Shown here one piece after another: positions 59,261 through 64,000 of a stretch of 64,000 nucleotides of DNA. Origin of the DNA: Beroe forskalii. Lineage: Eukaryota > Ctenophora > Nuda > Beroida > Beroidae. Below the pieces are notes generated by a model. It was not told where the DNA came from. It saw only the letters and a list, made by a program, of their open reading frames with translations, and did not search any database. The DNA is taken from NCBI GenBank assembly GCA_011033025.1, contig WFMF01000155.1, forward strand, positions 310,001-374,000, in the 5' to 3' direction. The translations under genes and the position numbers were made by a program. The number at the start of each line of letters is the position of its first letter. Positions within the stretch are counted from its first letter, which is position 1.

Positions 59261-60278
59261 GGTATCAAAAACTTCTTTCTCTATTCATGGTCTGTTATCC
59301 ATTGCTCGGAAACTACTTCATATAATGCTCTTCAATGCTTAAAAGCTATTCAATGATCGAACCATATCTCCCACCAATTAATCTAACAGCTCATAGTGGT
59401 ACTATTGAACAAATTCCACTAGGAGCTCCACTCGATGAGAAGCCAAGGAGAAGCCAAAATCTAACTGGCAAGAGGCGAAAGCCAAATACGAATTAAAGCA
59501 TTTTTAGTGTAAAAATATAGAGAATGAGATATTATATTGACGTAATCGTTTTGTACATCGATCAGTTGGAAGAACGCCGATTTTTAAAAGTGGAAACAGA
59601 AGTGGAAATACTATAACCCTAACCATTACATTAAACCTGACTGTTTATGGTTAGGTAAGGTTTAGTCCCCATGGTAAGGGTTATGATTGGGATATAAAGC
59701 AGAAATAGTATTTTCACTTCTGTTTGTACTTTTTGAAAATCGGTTTTCTTCCAGACTCCAGTCTGCAAGAATATGAAGGGCTCGGGAATGGCAAAGTAAA
59801 AATTTGACCGAGTAACCCGAATATTTTGGGTGGTTAAGCAATTTCTCTAATCTCTATAACTCTTTAATTTGATTCATCAAGTTGCTATTGCGCATATGTC
59901 CTCAAGGAACGCGATTGTGCGATTCTAACGCATATAATGAATATTACATTTAACTTTTAAACGGCATCATTATCTCTTCTCGTGACTACACCAAATTATC
60001 CCTAACAAACCGTTGATCAAGCCCTAGTAAAAACATCAAATTGCGACCCAATTGCTTTCTGAGTAAGTTGTTGTAGATTATTATTCCGCTTTTTTAGAAC
60101 GCAAGGAAATGTTTTCCTTGGGTAACAAAGCCGGAAAAAGGTGGTCTGTAGCATTTAAGTCGCACTGGCATTCATCCAAAAATAAAATCTCTACTATTCT
60201 CACGCTCAGAATATCAAAAATTTCCATTCTCCACCAACAATTTAAATTCCTCTAATTTCAATAACCTTCTCCGACCAG

Positions 60279-62754
60279 GTGCGGTCGTGGCAGTGGAAGC
60301 CGTTCAAGAACTCGGCTCGGAGCGACAACCTTTCCCTATACCACTGGCGCCGGTGTGACGATACCTCCACCGACTACCCCTTCGCTAAATACTCCGTACA
60401 GTGCGAGGTAGGGAGAATTGAAATAAGAAGTAGGGGGGAATTTATGTTGATATTGAAATTTAAAATTAAAGTAGAATCTTGATGTAATTTACTACCACTT
60501 TGCTACAATGAATGGATATTTTATAATTATATGGGTGGTTAAGTTATATCTGAGATATATAACTAGCAGGTATGATATTGTAATTATGCGGCTGATTGAA
60601 TCACGCAGAAAATCAGAGTTTCGGGGTGGGATTGAAATCATATCTTCGTATTACGCCGCGAGACTGGGATTATTGCTCTGTTATTGGTGGGATGGACTAA
60701 CGCATCTACCTTCTGATTGGCTATTGGTCACGTGATAAATGCCATTTGTCTCTTACGCTTCATTAACATGACTTTGGTGATGGATTAGGACTTTAGGAGG
60801 TATAATACATGATTTTTTTTTCTCCGGTAGTTGGTATAAAAAGGGGAAATGCTTTGCATGCCACACACGGTTTAAGGCAAATCGTGATGATGACGTAGTT
60901 GTAGGACTGAAAAATTTAGCAAAGAAGGTTGCAATAATAATTATTTTATTACAATTTCTTGCTACCTTAGGGCTGACACGAAATAAGCAACTTAATCTTG
61001 TCCGACTGTTCGAGTCACTGTCAGGGCGCGTGCACACTGCACAGGGGCTCAGACAACTTCTGACAACAGCTACTTATAATACTATCTTACTATCAATGAT
61101 CATGAAGTAAAGCAATAGAACTCTAGAATATACATCCATCAGAACACTTGAACAAATGAAACGTGGAGCACTTAAGTAAATCGTTAAAATATTGGGAGAG
61201 TAACTTGAAACTCTACCTATTAGAGGACTTTGTCCACTATTGACGCGTTAATTTTACTTTGAGTAGCGAACAGTCCGCCTATTTCTCGGTAATTTATTGG
61301 TTCCCTACAAGAGCTAGAGCAATGTAGGCAATATAGAAGTACCACTGATAAATTCCTTCTAGTGAATATATGAATCCATGCTATTAAATGATCGACCGGT
61401 GCTCTGGCCCCAGTATTTATCAAAGATTAACGTTTTACCGAGACCTCGGTTATCGTTGCTATCCCACCAACCTCCTGCCGCTAGGTTACAGCGGCTGAAA
61501 TAATGTGGTCCCAATAAACGCAATATAACATTTTTGGGAAAATATTGTTTCCAGGAAAGGGAAGGCATAGTGCCTCAGATTCCCTCCTTTTTCACCTCCT
61601 CCTCCTCCGCGCTCAGGTTCTGAGTTACACAGACGAGCAGTATAACGGAGTGCTGCAGGAGCCTGGCTGGACTCGTGCCAACACCGACCATCTCATTGAC
61701 CTGGCCAGGAGATTCGACCTCAGATTCGTCGTTATGCAGGACCGCTGGGACAAAGTCACGTGAGTTTCGTAGGAGGACCTGAATAACGAAAATTCATAGA
61801 GTTAAAAATAATTTAAAGAAACCTGGACCATAGTTCCTGAACCTGAACTAATGGTTCCTTTTGTCCGACATGAAGTGAAACCACCACAAACTTTCGAGTT
61901 GCATATGCATCACTACCGATAATAGTTTTATGATTTACATTATAGGGTAATAGTTTCGAACAATGCTATTATGAAAATAAAAGCACACCATATAAGTTCC
62001 TAAAACTCTATAGTAACAATTAATGCCTTATTTATATTCCTTTGATTTTGATTGCTGTTTGAACTGCCTTGCACGGCTCGACAGTATTTGATACAACTCT
62101 CAAGGTGAGATTTGATCTGATTTTACACCTTTTATGGTAGGCACAATCACTGAAGGATTAATTTCTATAGATATATGCGTCATCATCTTAGTACTAGTTG
62201 GTCTGATATTCATATTGGTCATCTTGCAGCTCTAATATAGCCTAAAATAACTTCACCCTTCGAGAGCCTTAATAATGCCCGTGACTGCATTGCGCGGCTC
62301 GGCTCTCTAAATGCGAAGTAATGAACTTGTTGAATGAATGCCACTACCGTGGTTCTAATGAGAGGATATTAGTACCACTGTGTGACATGAATTACACCAC
62401 TCAGCTATTGATTGGTTCACACAAGTGCAGCACACGGTTTTCGTGTAAATGGAGTAAATGGGTCTGAAGCTTAGTCATTCTGACATTCTAGACTCCCTGA
62501 GAAATCTTCCCAGAATACCCTAAATAATATACATATTACATAGGTATAATGATATATTGTGCCTCATTTAACCTGAGGATAAAGCTGCTTTTAGCACCAA
62601 ATTTCCCATTATACGCAGACATGGCGCCCGAACGGTTGAGGACCTCAAAGACCGCTACTACAACGTGCAGTACCGGTTAGACAAGCTCAAGGACTCGGAG
62701 TCAGAGAAACCCAAGAGGCCCCTCTATGATGCTGATCACGAGAGGCTCCGGAAG
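60279..62754 (+). CDS. DMAP1: Second copy of DMAP1 exons 3-5 (partial)
   Basis: Exons 60279-60407, 61617-61759 and 62619-62754 have the same lengths (129, 143, 136) and splice sites as copy 1. The protein is identical: SWQWKPFKNSAR through YSVQCE, VLSYTDEQYNGVLQEPGW on, and RTVEDLKDRYYN on to RLRK. I count about 14 base differences in exons 3 and 5, all synonymous, and none in exon 4. No exons 1-2 were found between 47822 and 60279, so as drawn it is a 5'-truncated copy; later exons may lie beyond the window. It is either a real partial paralogue, spare exons spliced from the same gene, or the other haplotype placed in tandem by assembly. Confidence 0.85.
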
Positions 62755-62764
62755 GTAAAAGTGG

Positions 62765-62925
62765 TAGTTCAAAATGTAGTTTGCGCGTCTTTTGTGTGCG
62801 CGGCTTATGTGTGCGCAGCTTAACTTTGCGCGGCGTATAGACATTTAAGAATCATGTCTGCACATCGTGCAAACTCAAGCCGCGCACGCAAGAGACGCGC
62901 AAACTCGTGGTTGCTGGTTCGAACT
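62765..62925. mobile_element. MITE family A, copy in duplicated segment 2
   Basis: Counterpart of 44363-44496, with an extra GCGCGTCTTTTGTGTGCGCGGC segment split over the left part that makes it longer. Related to 5494-5603. Confidence 0.5.
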
Positions 62926-63171
62926 TTCGTAAGAAGTGAAGAGAGGGAAGAAATAATTTTGCCTCATATATTCATTCGTCAGAAATAAAGACAATATGCT
63001 GTGGTTTGAATGGTAAAATAAAGGGTCAAAAATGAAGGCAGGAGTGGTTCAGGGTGAATTTGAAATTGTGGATCAGATAGCGGTAGAATTATAAATCTTA
63101 TCGTACTAAAAAGCTTTAATCTTGTTCATAGATCTTTCATGTGTGAGTAAGAACCATTTCAGATTGCTTTA

Positions 63172-63765
63172 GGGGGTGCACACACGTGGCTTATAAGCCA
63201 TGGACTATAAGCCATGGCTTATAAGCTACGTGTGTGCTGTCGATAACTTACCCATGGACTATTATCCATACGTGTGTCTTGGGTGAAAGTATCGACTATA
63301 CTCTACAAAAGTGTGGAGATTAGTCCATGAAAAATAGCCGGTCTTAAATGTGGTATTACAATCCACATGGCTTGTAAGCCACGTGTGTCTTGTAGACTAT
63401 AGTCGACACTGTACATAATTCCGAGAAAAGTTGTATACATTAACGCTAGCCAATCAGAACGCTGTATCACGCGTGTTATTAACCAATAAAAGCAAGAAAA
63501 GTGATAGGGGTTATGTTTCCGATTCTTCCTGTGTTGTGTTACGATCAGAGCATCCGAGGGTATCATGTCAAATTCCATCAATCAATTTCTATTCGGGGAC
63601 TCAGAAGAAACTGCTTTCGATATTTTGTTACAATAACGTGTGTTGACAATAGTCTACAAGACACACGTAGGATTCGTGGCTTATACTCCACGTCGTGTGT
63701 CTTCACCCCAAAACTCGGCGTAGACTATAGTCGACATGGCTTATAATCCACGTGTGTGCAGCCCC
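63172..63765. mobile_element. 594-bp palindrome-rich element present only in copy 2
   Basis: Inverted ends GGGGGTGCACACACGTGG and CCACGTGTGTGCAGCCCC, flanked by TTA on both sides (63169-63171 and 63766-63768). The matching site in copy 1 (near 44830) is empty. The ends carry multiple nested palindromes of the types GGCTTATAAGCC, CCATGG and GACTATAGTC. No transposase. The target length of three bases fits PIF/Harbinger- or related elements, which is inference. Confidence 0.8.
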
Positions 63766-64000
63766 TTACACCAGAGAATAGAAATTAGCTAGCAAGAAGC
63801 GGTACTTTCATTACGCTGTCGAGCTCAGACTCGAATTCACGTCATGTTGAATGAACATTTGAAACAATCATGAAAGGATATTCATGTATAGATATTCAAT
63901 GATTGGACACTTAGAATAGATTTTAATGGCTTCAGTACTTTAAGTACTCGCGACAAAAGTAAGACTCACTTTTGGATTCTCGGAAGATATTGATAATGGC

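Larger units (their letters stand above)
58317..64000. repeat. DMAP1: Duplicated segment, copy 2 (runs off the window)
   Basis: Same order and orientation as 36514-45063: AT-rich intron, DMAP1 exon 3, exon 4, exon 5. It lacks the 3.2-kb and 158-bp insertions of copy 1 and has its own 594-bp insertion at 63172-63765. It begins about 30 bases after the inverted-repeat element ending at 58285. Confidence 0.9.

Overview
This is a stretch of nuclear DNA from an animal. Genes are split by GT-AG introns and several are immediately recognisable as conserved animal genes. Exons are fairly GC-rich and sit in AT-rich introns and intergenic DNA. The cytoplasmic actin, the animal-only mixture of families (class A GPCRs, a homeobox gene, an ELM2-SANT corepressor), the many small inverted-repeat elements and several genes nested in introns fit a marine invertebrate, perhaps a non-bilaterian such as a cnidarian or ctenophore. 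The sequence alone does not settle the species. No rRNA gene, CRISPR array or prokaryotic or viral gene was seen.

Layout. 0.7-2.8 kb: DERA (deoxyribose-phosphate aldolase), with one damaged exon. 3.8-8.8 kb: MCRS1, nine exons, with a 1.17-kb terminal-inverted-repeat element full of minisatellite in its last intron. 10.1-11.7 kb: a single-exon acyl-CoA synthetase. 13.1-21.3 kb: TBC1D5, thirteen exons, with a separate basic, Ser-rich gene lying inside its 2.9-kb ninth intron. 22.1-22.7 kb: IER3IP1/YOS1, with a triplicated splice acceptor. 23.4-24.1 kb: an unrecognised two-exon small gene running into DMAP1. 24.3-47.8 kb: DMAP1, nine exons, whose second intron (14 kb) holds a divergent homeobox gene, an actin gene with a CArG box, and a class A GPCR on the other strand. 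48.5-50.7 kb: satellite-like tandem repeats. 51.0-53.0 kb: two minus-strand genes, a MIER-like corepressor and an unknown basic protein. 54.3-55.5 kb: a second GPCR. 56-58.3 kb: GC-rich and inverted-repeat DNA. 58.3-64.0 kb: a second copy of the 36.5-45.1 kb segment carrying DMAP1 exons 3-5.

How it fits together. The conserved genes are unrelated housekeeping functions: nucleoside catabolism, chromatin (MCRS1, DMAP1, MIER-like), endosomal trafficking (TBC1D5), ER-Golgi traffic (IER3IP1) and cytoskeleton. MCRS1 and DMAP1 both belong to animal chromatin-remodelling complexes, but nothing here shows co-regulation. The unusual content is structural: host/nested gene architecture, a duplicated DMAP1 segment whose coding differences are all synonymous, several presence/absence insertions between those copies, and single-base frame breaks in three genes plus a scrambled exon in DERA, which may reflect sequence error. 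I found no clearly new biological system. The best leads are the nested-gene cluster, the duplicated or allelic DMAP1 segment and the minisatellite-bearing transposon family.
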